This document shows positions 16,954-26,600 of a stretch of DNA of 64,000 nucleotides, in pieces. Under the pieces are notes generated by a model. It did not search any database and was not told the origin of the DNA. It worked only from the letters and a program-made list of their open reading frames with translations. The stretch comes from DASXBA01 sp036406475. Its GTDB lineage: Bacteria > Actinomycetota > Thermoleophilia > Solirubrobacterales > Thermoleophilaceae. Location: assembly GCA_036406475.1 (NCBI GenBank), contig DASXBA010000032.1, positions 1 through 64,000 on the forward strand, written 5' to 3'. Each line of letters starts with the position of its first letter. The first letter of the stretch is position 1. Both the position numbers and the translations under genes were made by a program.

Positions 16954-17718
16954 GTGGGGCCCGGCGACGATGCCCTCCTCGACCTCGTGGGCGAGGTCAT
17001 GGGACTGCTCGACATCGACGAGTTTCGGCGCGGGCTGCTACTGGCGCTGCTCGCCGTGGTGCCATCCCGCTGGGCGTCCCTCAACGACGTGACGCCGAGC
17101 TCCGTGGTCGCAATCTCCGAGCCGCGGGCGGAGGCCCACTGGTTCGAGAAGTTCGCCGAGCTCGGGCACGAGAATCCGCTTTACCGGCACTTCCGCGACA
17201 CGCCCGACGGCAGTGCGATGCGCTTCTCGGACGTGTCGACACGCGAGGAGCTCGAGTCAACCCGGCTGTTCAAGGAGTTCTACATCCCGATGGGCGTGAA
17301 CCACCAGATCGCCTTCACCCTTCCGAACGGCTCGAAGGGCATTCTCGCGGTGGCCCTCTCACGCGAGGAGCCGGACTACTCGGACGACGAGCGGAACTTC
17401 CTCAACCGCGCCCGCCCCTATCTGATCCAGGCCTACCGGAACGCCCACGCGTACTCGCGGGAGAACCGCGAGTCGCCGCAGCGGTTGGAACAGGTTCTCC
17501 TTGAGAACGGGCTGACGCCGCGGGAGGCGCAGGTAGTGCGGCGGGTCGCGCTCGGCCTGTCGAACCGCGACGTGGGCGCGGTGCTCGGCCTGAGCGAGCG
17601 GACGGTCCAGAAGCACATGGAGAAAGCCTTCCGCAAGCTGGAGGTGTCCAGCCGCTCCGAGGCCGCCTCGAAGGCATGGGAGCTGGCGGCGTCGCTCGAG
17701 CTGGTGGGCGACGGCTAG
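16954..17718 (+). CDS. LuxR-family transcriptional regulator, paralogue 2
   Basis: A 254-residue regulator with the same layout as its upstream neighbour: a sensor region with WFEKFAE, GVNHQIAFTLPNG and NRARPYLIQAY shared almost exactly, then a LuxR helix-turn-helix (LTPREAQVVRRVALGLSNRD, LGLSERTVQKHMEKAF). Start GTG. The DNA-recognition helix is conserved between copies, which suggests a shared or overlapping set of targets, while the sensor parts differ more. Its stop overlaps that of the convergent PQQ-propeller gene. Confidence 0.83.
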   Translation: MGPGDDALLDLVGEVMGLLDIDEFRRGLLLALLAVVPSRWASLNDVTPSSVVAISEPRAEAHWFEKFAELGHENPLYRHFRDTPDGSAMRFSDVSTREELESTRLFKEFYIPMGVNHQIAFTLPNGSKGILAVALSREEPDYSDDERNFLNRARPYLIQAYRNAHAYSRENRESPQRLEQVLLENGLTPREAQVVRRVALGLSNRDVGAVLGLSERTVQKHMEKAFRKLEVSSRSEAASKAWELAASLELVGDG

Positions 17719-19022
17719 CGCTTGCGCTTCGACTTCTTGCGTGGCTGGAGCGCGAACAGGTTCGCGCGCCCGACCAGATAGACCCTCTTCGAGTCCGCCA
17801 CCACCGGGTTCGCGAACTTGCCGGCGTTGTTCTGCCAGACCGTGTGCCCGTTGCGCCAGTCGAGCGCGAATGTGCCGTCGGGGCCGTGCTTGACAGCGCG
17901 CTGGGCCGCCTGGCCGCAGCTCGAGCAGACCGAGATGTAGACGAGGCCATCCATCACCGTTGGCGAGGAATGGACCGCCGAGGGCATCGACTTCTGCCAG
18001 ATCACGTCGCCGGTCGCGGCGTCGAGCGCGTAGAAGTTGCCGTCGTAGGTACCTACGAAAACGCGGCGCTTGTAGATCGCCGCGCCGCCGTAGATGTAGG
18101 TGCCCAGCGGCCGGGCCCAGCGCAGCTTGCCCGTCTTGGCGCCATAGACGTAGAAGGTGCCGTCGGAGTTGCCGATGTAGACGCGTCCGTAGGCCACGGC
18201 CGGGCTCGCGTAGAAGAACTCGCGGCCGCTCAGGCTCGCGTGCGACTGGGTGCTCCAGCGCATCTTGCCCGTGCGGGCGTTGAGCGCGTAGACCGTCCCG
18301 CCGTAGGAGGCGACGTAGATCGTCCCCTTCCAGTACGCCGGCGATGTGTTCATCTGGCCGTCGCCCTGGAAGCTCCAGCGCTGGCGCCCGGTCCTCGCGT
18401 TGATCGCGTGGACGCGGTTGTCCCAGGCCCCCACGTAGACGGTGTTCTTCACGAGCAGCGGCGACGACTCGACCGGGGCGGTGTTGAACTTCCAGATCTT
18501 CTTGCCTGTGTCGGCGTTCCAGGCGATCACGAAGCCGCTGGCGCCGGCGCGGCCCTGGGGGCAGTCCACGAAGTCCATCCACGACTGGTAGACGACGTGG
18601 TTCCTGATCGTCGGCGAGGAGGCGGAGCAGCGGCCGGTGTCCTTGCGCCAGCGGACCTTGCCGCTCTTGGCGTTGATAGCGAAGAAGAGGCCCTTCTGCT
18701 GCGCCTGGTAGACGTGGCCGTACGCCACGGAGGGCGGGAACTCGAGCGTGTTGTGGGCGTCGACCGACCAGAGCTTGTGGAAGGGCGGCCGGAGGCGATA
18801 GGGAGAGAGATGGTCGCGCTCGACGTCGTAGGCGAAGGTCGGCCAGGGCACGGGATCCTTGGGCTTCGGCTTGGGCTTGGGCTCCGCCGTGGTGACGAAC
18901 TCCTCGGTAGCGGAGCCGCGCTTGCGCGTCGGCTCGTTCTTGTTGTGCACGTAGATGGCTGCCGAGGCGCCCAGGACGACGACGAGCAGGGCGCCCGCGG
19001 CGAGCAGGCGGCGGCGACTCAC
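17715..19022 (-). CDS. membrane-anchored PQQ-type beta-propeller protein
   Basis: A 435-residue protein with an N-terminal signal anchor (LLAAGALLVVVLGASAAIYV), a Lys/Pro linker (about 48-58), and then seven or so PQQ-type propeller blades, each with the pattern ALDAATGDVIWQ (examples: AINAKSGKVRWRKDTG, AWNADTGKKIWKF, ALNARTGKMRWS). This looks like a BamB-like scaffold, with no outer membrane to act on here. Three Cys pairs may form disulphides. The tail is very basic (RKKSKRKR). GTG start; it lies 31 bases downstream of the FlgD-Ig gene on the same strand, so the two probably share a transcript. Confidence 0.75.
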   Translation of the reverse strand: MSRRRLLAAGALLVVVLGASAAIYVHNKNEPTRKRGSATEEFVTTAEPKPKPKPKDPVPWPTFAYDVERDHLSPYRLRPPFHKLWSVDAHNTLEFPPSVAYGHVYQAQQKGLFFAINAKSGKVRWRKDTGRCSASSPTIRNHVVYQSWMDFVDCPQGRAGASGFVIAWNADTGKKIWKFNTAPVESSPLLVKNTVYVGAWDNRVHAINARTGRQRWSFQGDGQMNTSPAYWKGTIYVASYGGTVYALNARTGKMRWSTQSHASLSGREFFYASPAVAYGRVYIGNSDGTFYVYGAKTGKLRWARPLGTYIYGGAAIYKRRVFVGTYDGNFYALDAATGDVIWQKSMPSAVHSSPTVMDGLVYISVCSSCGQAAQRAVKHGPDGTFALDWRNGHTVWQNNAGKFANPVVADSKRVYLVGRANLFALQPRKKSKRKR

Positions 19023-19053
19023 GCGGCCGAAGGATGGCAGAGGGACAGGTCGC

Positions 19054-20805
19054 TCAGCGGTGCCGCAGCAGCGACCAGATCTGCTCGGTGGCGCCCGCCG
19101 CTCCGGGATCGGAGAGGTTGGCCGCCCACTGCGGCGTACCCGACCTGACCACGATCCCCTTGCCCAGCCGGTACGCGACGAAGGCCGGCTGGTCCGGGTC
19201 GGGGCCGGCGCTGGTGAGCCTGCGACGGCCGCCGCTCGAGAGGTCGAACAGCGAGAAATCGCCCAGCTGGCCGGCGCCGGCGAAGATGCCGAGTCGATCC
19301 TCCTGGACGGTCAGCGGCGCCGCGTCGCGACGCGTGAGCCGCGTCCGCTCCCCGAGCGCGTTCTCGCGAGCGGCGGCGGTGGGACCCAGCAGCGTCCCGC
19401 CGCGCAGCTGCACGGTGCGCTTGAGCGCGTCGCCGCCGAACGAGGCCAGCCGGCCGCCGTCCTCGACGTACCGGCGTAGCTCGCGCCGGCTGTCCGGTGT
19501 CAGCCAGCGGGCGCTGCCGGCCAGGGCCAGGCCGGGGATGCCGTTCAGGTCCTTGGCCCGCAGGGAGACGTCCGTCGTCAGGTCGTAGCGAAGCCGCTTG
19601 CGGTCGAGGAAGCGCAGCAGCGGAGCGGTCTCGGTTGTCAGGGCGCGCGGTGCGGCCCCGCGCACGAACGGCCGCGCGAGGGGGATCGAGCGCGAGTTCA
19701 GCAGCGAGTTCGCGAAGCCGTCGAGGTCGTCGTCGACCGGGTTCAGTCCCTGCCACGTGATGGCGGGCAGCACGACCAGCGGCGCGGGCCGCCGCGCGGG
19801 CGCTCCCTGCACGGCGAGCGGCCACACCGCGTCGCGGCCATCGGCGCGGACGCGCACGTAGTAGAGGCCGGTTCGCGAGCGGGGCGGAATCCGCACCCGG
19901 AGCGCGCCCCCCGTGCGCCTGTCGCTCTTGACGGCTCGCTTCGCCCCGAGCCGCGAGAGCGAGTACGCGAACGGACGCCTGTAGGGGCCGACTTCCAGGC
20001 GGACGAGCGAGCCCGGCCTCACCGCGGAAGCGGGCCCGCGGAGAGTCAGGTGGCGCACGGCCACGCCGGTGCCCCGCTTGGCGTTCTCCCGCGTGGGGAT
20101 CTCCGCCGGCGCCACGGAGGGGTTGCCGGCCTTGTCGCGGACTGTCACCGTGAACGTGTAGTCGCCGTCCGCGGCCGGCCGGCCGCGGATGCTTCCGTGC
20201 CAGAGCGCCTCGTGCCGATCGTTTCCGCGGAAGCGCGCCACCACGCGCGGCGCACCCTCATCGGTGCGGAAGATCCGGTACTCGGGCTGGTCGTTGCGCG
20301 GCCCGCGGTAGCGGATCCTCACGACCGGATGCTGGCCGGGGTTGCCGGGCGCGATCACTCCCGGCCTGGCCGAGGTGAGAACGACCCGCGGCCGCTTGGT
20401 GTCCACCCGGATCGTCTTGATCGAGTTGATCACCCGCCCCTCGTCGCGGCGGATCACGCGCAGCTGGTACCTGCCGTCGGGCACGCGGTTGCCGTCGTTG
20501 TCGCGGCCGTTCCAGAAGTAGCGGTGGCGGGTATCGCCCGCGAGCGTGCGGTTGTCGACCAGGCGACGCACCTCGCGGCCCTCCGAGTCGACCACGTAGA
20601 ACGACACCTTTGCCCGCCTCGAGAGATCGAAGCCGACGAAGGTGCCGTCGCGCGTGCCGTCGCCGTTCGGAGAGATCGAGCTCGGGATCGCTGCGAAGCG
20701 CAGCACCAGCGGGAACTCCCCCTTCAGCTGCTGGGTGACGAAGAACGCGAGGATCGTCGCGCCCACGAGCACGGCGAACGCCGCGCGGACCAGAGGGCTA
20801 CTCAT
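19054..20805 (-). CDS. membrane-anchored protein with FlgD-like Ig domain
   Basis: A 583-residue protein. One N-terminal membrane helix (about 8-27) is followed by a FlgD-type Ig domain whose hallmark is visible: SISPNGDGTRDGT, then VRRLVDNRTLAGDTRHRYFWNGRDNDG and VPDGRYQLRV. A second beta domain (about 150-240) and a third (about 255-330) follow. The C-terminal half resembles the glutamine-amidotransferase-like fold of the N,N-dimethylformamidase large-subunit family (FANSLLNSRSIPLARPF, YVEDGGRLASFGGDA). I assign no reaction. The gene lies between a GT4 gene and the PQQ-propeller gene on the same strand. Confidence 0.65.
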   Translation of the reverse strand: MSSPLVRAAFAVLVGATILAFFVTQQLKGEFPLVLRFAAIPSSISPNGDGTRDGTFVGFDLSRRAKVSFYVVDSEGREVRRLVDNRTLAGDTRHRYFWNGRDNDGNRVPDGRYQLRVIRRDEGRVINSIKTIRVDTKRPRVVLTSARPGVIAPGNPGQHPVVRIRYRGPRNDQPEYRIFRTDEGAPRVVARFRGNDRHEALWHGSIRGRPAADGDYTFTVTVRDKAGNPSVAPAEIPTRENAKRGTGVAVRHLTLRGPASAVRPGSLVRLEVGPYRRPFAYSLSRLGAKRAVKSDRRTGGALRVRIPPRSRTGLYYVRVRADGRDAVWPLAVQGAPARRPAPLVVLPAITWQGLNPVDDDLDGFANSLLNSRSIPLARPFVRGAAPRALTTETAPLLRFLDRKRLRYDLTTDVSLRAKDLNGIPGLALAGSARWLTPDSRRELRRYVEDGGRLASFGGDALKRTVQLRGGTLLGPTAAARENALGERTRLTRRDAAPLTVQEDRLGIFAGAGQLGDFSLFDLSSGGRRRLTSAGPDPDQPAFVAYRLGKGIVVRSGTPQWAANLSDPGAAGATEQIWSLLRHR

Positions 20806-20829
20806 GGCCGGCGAAAAGGTAGTGGGCGG

Positions 20830-21945
20830 TCAGCCGGTGAGCTCCTCGTACAGAGCGAGCGTCCGCTGCGCGACCGCCTCCCAGGAGTACTCCTCCCGCG
20901 CCGCCCGCGCCGCTGCCGCCCCGAGCCGCTCGCGCTCCTCCGGGTCGCGCAGGAGCTCGTCGATCGCCTCCGCCAGCGCCTCCGGATCCTCGGGCGCGAC
21001 CAGCCTGGCCGCGCCGTGCCGCTCGCCCACGTCGATGAATCCGCCCAGCCTGGAGAGGACGAGCGGCTTGCCGAAGGCGAGCGCGGTGTGCAGCACGCCG
21101 GAGGGCGCCATCTGGCGGAAGGGCAGCACCACGAGGTCGGCGCGGCGGAAGTAGACCGGGATCTCGTTCTCGGTGATCCAGTGGGAGACGAAGCGGACGC
21201 GGTGGCGCGAGCCCGCGGCGAGCGCGTCGAGCTCGTCCTGATCCAGCCAGCTCTCGCCCACGATCCAGAGCTCGGAGTCGGTCTCCACGTGCGCGTAGGC
21301 CTCGAGCAGGACCTCCACGCCCTTGTAGTCGCGCAAGAGGCCGAAGAAGAGGACGACCGGAGCCTCGACGCTCGCGAGCTCAGCCGGGAGCGGCAGCTCG
21401 TCGCGCAGCCCGGTCAGGTAGTCGAACGCCCCGTGCGGGATCACGTGAATCCGCTCGGGCGGGATCCCGAGCTGGCCGGAGAGCTCGTCCACGCCGTGAG
21501 CCGAGTGGACCACGACCGCGTCGGCGCGCCTCGCCACCCCGGGCCCCACCCGGAACGCGCCGGCCGGCAGCTTGCGCGGGTCGACGTTGTGGATCGTCAC
21601 CACGGTCGGAGCCTTGGGGAGCATGTAGCGGTCGAGCCAGTCGAAGGCGATCCACTGGAAGTGGACGACGTCGGCGGCCCTGGCTCGACGGCGGTAGCGG
21701 AGCATGTCGGGCACGTGCTCGCTCAGGCGCAGCGCGCGGCGGGCGTAGGTGGACGAGGGCGCGAGGCGGGTGCTGAGCCGGTAGAAGGACTCGTCGAGGC
21801 GGTAGCCGTCCGCCTCGGGACGGGGCCCGTGGACGAACCGGCTGGTCACGAGCTCCACGTCCGCACCCGCCGCCGCCAGCGCGGAGCTCAGGGCGTGGTC
21901 GTAGGGCGGCGTGTTGGCCGAGGGATCGACGATCTGAACCCGCAC
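20830..21945 (-). CDS. glycosyltransferase family 4
   Basis: A 371-residue GT-B enzyme. The C-terminal nucleotide-sugar domain is clear: LFFGLLRDYKGVEVLLEAYA, then LWIVGESW and the E-x7-E-type site in LPFRQMAPSGVLHTALAFGKPLVLS. The N-terminal half has VVHFQWIAFDWLDRYML. It probably adds a sugar to a lipid-linked or secreted glycan. The start is a GTG 15 bases from the ATG of the divergent GT2 gene, so the two promoters must overlap or the transcripts are leaderless. A longer frame upstream is antisense to the GT2 gene. Confidence 0.85.
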   Translation of the reverse strand: MRVQIVDPSANTPPYDHALSSALAAAGADVELVTSRFVHGPRPEADGYRLDESFYRLSTRLAPSSTYARRALRLSEHVPDMLRYRRRARAADVVHFQWIAFDWLDRYMLPKAPTVVTIHNVDPRKLPAGAFRVGPGVARRADAVVVHSAHGVDELSGQLGIPPERIHVIPHGAFDYLTGLRDELPLPAELASVEAPVVLFFGLLRDYKGVEVLLEAYAHVETDSELWIVGESWLDQDELDALAAGSRHRVRFVSHWITENEIPVYFRRADLVVLPFRQMAPSGVLHTALAFGKPLVLSRLGGFIDVGERHGAARLVAPEDPEALAEAIDELLRDPEERERLGAAAARAAREEYSWEAVAQRTLALYEELTG

Positions 21946-21960
21946 GGCATCATTATCTGG

Positions 21961-22908
21961 ATGCTTCTCTCCTACTGCGTGGTGAACACGAACGGCCGCG
22001 AGCGGCTGGTGGAGTGTCTCGACGCCATCGAGCGCACCGCGCCGGCCGGGGTGGAGCGCGAGCTGCTGGTGCTCGACAACGCCTCCACTGACGGGTCGGC
22101 CGACGCCGTGCGGGCACTTGGCCGCGACATCGAGCTGATCGAGCTCGACCGCCGGACCGGCAAGGGCGAGAACGACTCGACGCTGCTGGAGACCGCCCGC
22201 GGCGACTACTGCCTGCTGCTGAACGAGGACAGCGAGCTCCAGGGCGACGCGCCCCGGCGCCTGCTCGACGCGCTGGAGGCCGACCCGCGGGCGGCCGTCG
22301 CCGGGGCCGCTTTGCTCGACACCCACGGCCGCCCGGAGGCGTCGGCCTGGCGGCTGCCGAGCCTCGGCACCACGCTCGCGGCGGCGGCGTTCCTGCACCG
22401 GCGGCTGATCGTGCAGAGCGGCGGCTCGGGGGTGCGCGAGGTGGGCTGGGCGCAGTCGAGCGCGATGCTGGTCCGCCGCTCCGCCGCCGAGCAGGTCGGC
22501 TACCTCGACCCCGACTTCTTCGTCTACTCGGACGAGACCGACTTCTGCAAGCGGCTGCACGACGCGGGCTGGAAGATCCTGCACGTGCCCGAGGCGGTGG
22601 CGGTCCATCACGACCAGCTCGAGATCGACACGGCCGGCGCCGAGCGCCGGATCGTGGAGTTCCACCGCAACCGCGACCGCTATCTGCGCAAGCACCACGG
22701 CTCGGCGCTGGCGGCGCTGGCGCGCGTCGCTGGCGGCTGGTTCTACCTCGTACGTGCCGGGGCGGCCGCCGTGCTGCCCGGCCACGGCGCCCGCCACTGG
22801 CTCCTGCACGCCCGGCAGGCGCTGCGGCCCGGCCGCGGCGAGGGGATCCGCGAGGCCGCCGAGGCGTTCAACGAGAAGCTTCCGCGTGCGAGCGCTCTTC
22901 CTCGGTAA
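21961..22908 (+). CDS. glycosyltransferase family 2 (rhamnosyltransferase-like)
   Basis: A 315-residue GT-A enzyme. SYCVVNTNGRERLVECLDAIE and LVLDNASTDGSADAV form the nucleotide site; LLLNEDSEL carries the metal-binding acidic motif; SSAMLVRRSAAEQVGYLDPDFFVYSDETDFCKRL is the usual acceptor and catalytic region of WcaA/RfbF-like enzymes. The C-terminal 80 residues are hydrophobic-basic and may sit on the membrane. It overlaps the formyltransferase gene by 23 bases, so it very likely works in the same glycan pathway. Confidence 0.87.
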   Translation: MLLSYCVVNTNGRERLVECLDAIERTAPAGVERELLVLDNASTDGSADAVRALGRDIELIELDRRTGKGENDSTLLETARGDYCLLLNEDSELQGDAPRRLLDALEADPRAAVAGAALLDTHGRPEASAWRLPSLGTTLAAAAFLHRRLIVQSGGSGVREVGWAQSSAMLVRRSAAEQVGYLDPDFFVYSDETDFCKRLHDAGWKILHVPEAVAVHHDQLEIDTAGAERRIVEFHRNRDRYLRKHHGSALAALARVAGGWFYLVRAGAAAVLPGHGARHWLLHARQALRPGRGEGIREAAEAFNEKLPRASALPR

Positions 22909-23653
22909 GAACAAGCGCTCCGCTGCGCGGGCGCTCGACTGGCTCGTGGAGCAGGGCTGCGAGGTGCCGGCCGTGGTGGCCGCCGAGCCGGACGAGTGGA
23001 CGCACCCCGAGCAGAGGCTCGACCGGGTGGCCGAGCGCCACGGGTTGCGCCTGACGACGGACGACGAGCTCTACGAGAGCCCGCCCGAGGACGTCGACCT
23101 CGTGCTCTCCTTCCTGTTCTGGAAGCGGATCCGGCCGCCGCTGATCGAGCTGCCGAGCGTTGGCTGCCTCAACTTCCATCCCGCGCCGCTGCCCGACATG
23201 CGCGGCGTGGGCGGCTACAACGTCGCGATCCTGGAGGGCCGGCGCGACTGGGGCGTCTCCTGCCACTTCGTCGACCCGGAGTTCGACACGGGCGACCTGG
23301 TGCAGGTCGAGCGCTTCGAGCTCGACGCCGACTCGGCCACGGCCTTGTCGCTCGACATCGAGAGCCAGGAGCGGCTGCTGGCGCTGTTCAAGCGAGTGGT
23401 CGGGCGCGCGCTGGCGGGCGAGGAGCTGCCGCGTGAGCCCCAGGGCGAGGGCCGCTACGTGAGCCGCGACGAGCTCGAGCGCATGCGGCGCGTGGAGCCG
23501 GGAGACGACGTCGACCGCAAGCTGCGCGCCTTCTGGTACCCGCCCTGGCCGGGCGCCACCGTGTCCGTCGACGGGCGCGAGCTGACGCTCATGGACGACG
23601 AGCGCCTGGGCGAGGTAGCCCGCGCATACCGCGATTCGGGCCGCATTCCCTAG
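22886..23653 (+). CDS. sugar N-formyltransferase-like protein
   Basis: A 255-residue formyltransferase of the Fmt/ArnA-N family. The catalytic Asn-His-Asp set is visible in LNFHPAPLPDMRG (Asn and His) and EFDTGDLV (Asp). The C-terminal part (KLRAFWYPPWPGATVSV) matches the small domain in sugar formyltransferases and lacks the tRNA-binding part of a full methionyl-tRNA formyltransferase. Expected reaction: transfer of a formyl group from N10-formyltetrahydrofolate to an amino sugar nucleotide. The GTG start lies inside the end of the GT2 gene. The DegT aminotransferase at 30695 could supply the amino sugar. Confidence 0.78.
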   Translation: MRALFLGKNKRSAARALDWLVEQGCEVPAVVAAEPDEWTHPEQRLDRVAERHGLRLTTDDELYESPPEDVDLVLSFLFWKRIRPPLIELPSVGCLNFHPAPLPDMRGVGGYNVAILEGRRDWGVSCHFVDPEFDTGDLVQVERFELDADSATALSLDIESQERLLALFKRVVGRALAGEELPREPQGEGRYVSRDELERMRRVEPGDDVDRKLRAFWYPPWPGATVSVDGRELTLMDDERLGEVARAYRDSGRIP

Positions 23654-23673
23654 GCGGCGCTATCGTCAATCGC

Positions 23674-26600
23674 ATGGCCGGACTCGCGTGCGGCTCGTGT
23701 GGGACAGAGAACCCCGCGGGGGCGAAGTTCTGCATGTCGTGCGGTACGCAGCTCGAGCGCGCCTGCCCCAACTGCGGCGAGCCGGCTCCACCCCAGGCCC
23801 GCTTCTGCATGTCGTGCGGCACCTCGCTCGAGGCGCCCGCCGCGGCGGCCCCTGAGCGCCCCGCCGAGCCGCCGCCCGAGGAGCGGCGCCAGGTGACGGT
23901 GCTGTTTGCCGACCTGTCCGGCTACACGGCGGTCGCGGAGCAGATGGACCCGGAGACCGTCAAGACGATGGTGGGCGGCGCCCTGCGGCGGCTGGGCCAG
24001 GAGGTGACGCGCTACGGGGGCACCGTCGACAAGTACATCGGCGACAACGTGATGGCGCTGTTCGGCGCCCCGGTGGCGCACGAGGACGACGAGGAACGCG
24101 CCGTGCGGGCGGCGCTCGGCATGCAGGAGGCGATGGCGGAGGTCAACGAGGACCTCCCGGAGGGCGTGAGCTTCGCCCTGCGCGTGGGGCTCAACACCGG
24201 CGAGGTGCTGGCCGGCGCCGTCGGCGACGACTACACGGTCACCGGCGACACGGTGAACGTGGCCTCGCGCCTCCAGACCGCCGCCCGTCCCGGGAGCGTC
24301 ACGGTCGGTGAGCGCACCATGCGCGCCAGCGGCGAGGCGATCCGCTACGAGGAGCTCGAGCCGCTCACGCTCAAGGGCAAGGCGGAGCCGGTCCCCGCCT
24401 GGGAGGCCGTCGGGCTGATCTCCGAGCAGGCGGTGGTGCGCGCCGCCAGCGGACGCGAGGCGCCGCTCGTGGGCCGCGACTACGAGATCGGCACGCTCGA
24501 GTCGCTCTACGAGCGCGTGACGCGGGAGAGCCGGCCCCACCTGATCACGTTGATCGGCGAGGCGGGCGTGGGCAAGTCGCGCCTCCTGGCCGAGTTCGAG
24601 ACCCGGATCTCCGACCGCGAGGCCGTCTTCCGCACCGGGCGCTGCCTTCCCTACGGCTCGGGCATCGTCTTCTGGGCACTGGGCGAGGTGCTGCGCGAGG
24701 AGTGCGGGATCAACGAGGCCGACTCCTCGGAGGAGGCCTGGGGCAAGCTCTCCTCCTACGTCGACCAGGCGCTGGGCGAGGCGTCGGAGCCGCAAGCGGC
24801 GATCATCGGCCGCTCGCTCGGCCTGGACGTGCCGCAGGAGCTCGGGCAGATCGACTCCGAGGATCCCGAGCGCGTGCGCGAGAGCTTCTTCTCGGCGCTC
24901 CGCTCGCTGATCGAGTCGACCGCCCGCGGCCGGCCGCTCGTGCTCGCCTTCGAGGACATCCACTGGGCGGACGAGGGCATGCTCGACGTGATCGAGCACC
25001 TTGCCCAGTGGGTGCGCGCGCCGCTGATGCTGCTCTGCCTCACCCGCGACGAGCTGCTCGAGCGCCGTTCCAGCTGGGGCGGCGGCCGCCGCAACGCCAC
25101 CCAGCTCTTCCTGGAGCCGCTGACCGTGGAGGACACGCGCGAGCTCGTCACCGCTCTGCTGCCCGACGGCGGCGAGGCAGAGGTCGCTCCCGTGCTGGCC
25201 GAGCGCTCCGGCGGCAACCCGCTCTTCGCCGAGGAGATGGTCCGCCGGATCATCGAGGAGGGGCCGAGCCACACGGTCGACCTGCCGGACACCGTCCAGG
25301 CCGTGCTGGCGGCGCGGCTCGACGCCCTCGAGCCGTTCGAGCGCCGGCTCGTGCAGCAGGCGGCCGTCGTGGGCCGGACCTTCTGGGCCAGCTCCCTCGT
25401 GGGCGTCGCTCAGGCCGAGGGCCGCGACCTGGAAGAGGCTCTGAACACGCTCGAGGCCAAGGACATCCTCGCCCCCGGTGCCGAGGGCCGCCTCGCGGGC
25501 GAGCGCGAGCTGGCCTTCAAGCACGTGCTGATCCGCGACGTCGCCTACGGGATGCTGCCCAAGGCCGTCCGCTCCCGGAAGCACTTCGAGGTGGGCGCGT
25601 TCATCGAGGAACGGGCGGGCGACCGCACGGACGAGGTCGTCCCGCTGCTGGCCGAGCACTACGGCCGCGCGGCGGCACTCGGGCGCGAGGGCGGGCTCAC
25701 CGGAGACGAGCTCGGGCCGATGCGCGAGCGCGCCGTTCGCTTCCTCGAGGAGGCGGGCGACGCCGCCGGCCAGCTCTACTCGAACCGCGAGGCCGTCTCG
25801 CACTACCGGCACGCACGTGACGTCGGCTCCGAGGAGCCCGCCGTGCCCGTGCGCGTGGGCGAGAAGCTCGGCGACGTGTCGCTGCGGCTGGGCCGCGTGG
25901 ACGAGGCGATCGGCGTCTGGCAGGAGTGCCTCGAGTACCACCGCGGCCAGGAGGACCTGGAGCGGGTGGCGGACCTCCACCGCAAGATCGGCGCCGGCCT
26001 CTCCCACAAGGGCGAGCGCAAGGCCGCGATCGAGCACTACCAGAAGGGCATCAACCTGCTCAAGGACGGGCCGCCGCGGCTGGAGCTCGTCCGGCTCTAC
26101 GAGGAGGCCGCCTGGCTCTACCTACACACCGGCGACAACATGCTCGCCATCTACGCCTCCGAGAAGGCGCTGCGGCTGGCCGAGCGCCTCGGCGAGACCC
26201 GGGCCGCCTCGCGCGCCCACGGCATCTTCGGCCGCGTCTTCGGTCGCATCGGCGACACCGAGAAGGCGCGCTCCAACCTCGAGCGCTCGGTGGAGCTAGC
26301 CCGCGGCTCGGACCACGGCGAGACGATCCTCGCCCTCCTCGCCCTCGGGCGGCACCTCGAGATCTCCGAGGCCGAGACCGGCCTGGCCGCGTCCGCCTAT
26401 GCCGAGGCGCTGACGCTCGCCGAGCAGGTGGGCGACCTGCCCGCCCAGGTGGAGCTGCACGCGGCGATCGCCCAGCTCGCGGTGTACCGCGCCGACTGGG
26501 ACCAGGTCGAGGAGTCGACGAGCGCGAGCGCCGACCTCGCCGAGCGCGAGGGCCTCGTCGGCAAGCTCTGCCTGCCCTACGTGCTGCGCGGGCTGCTGCG

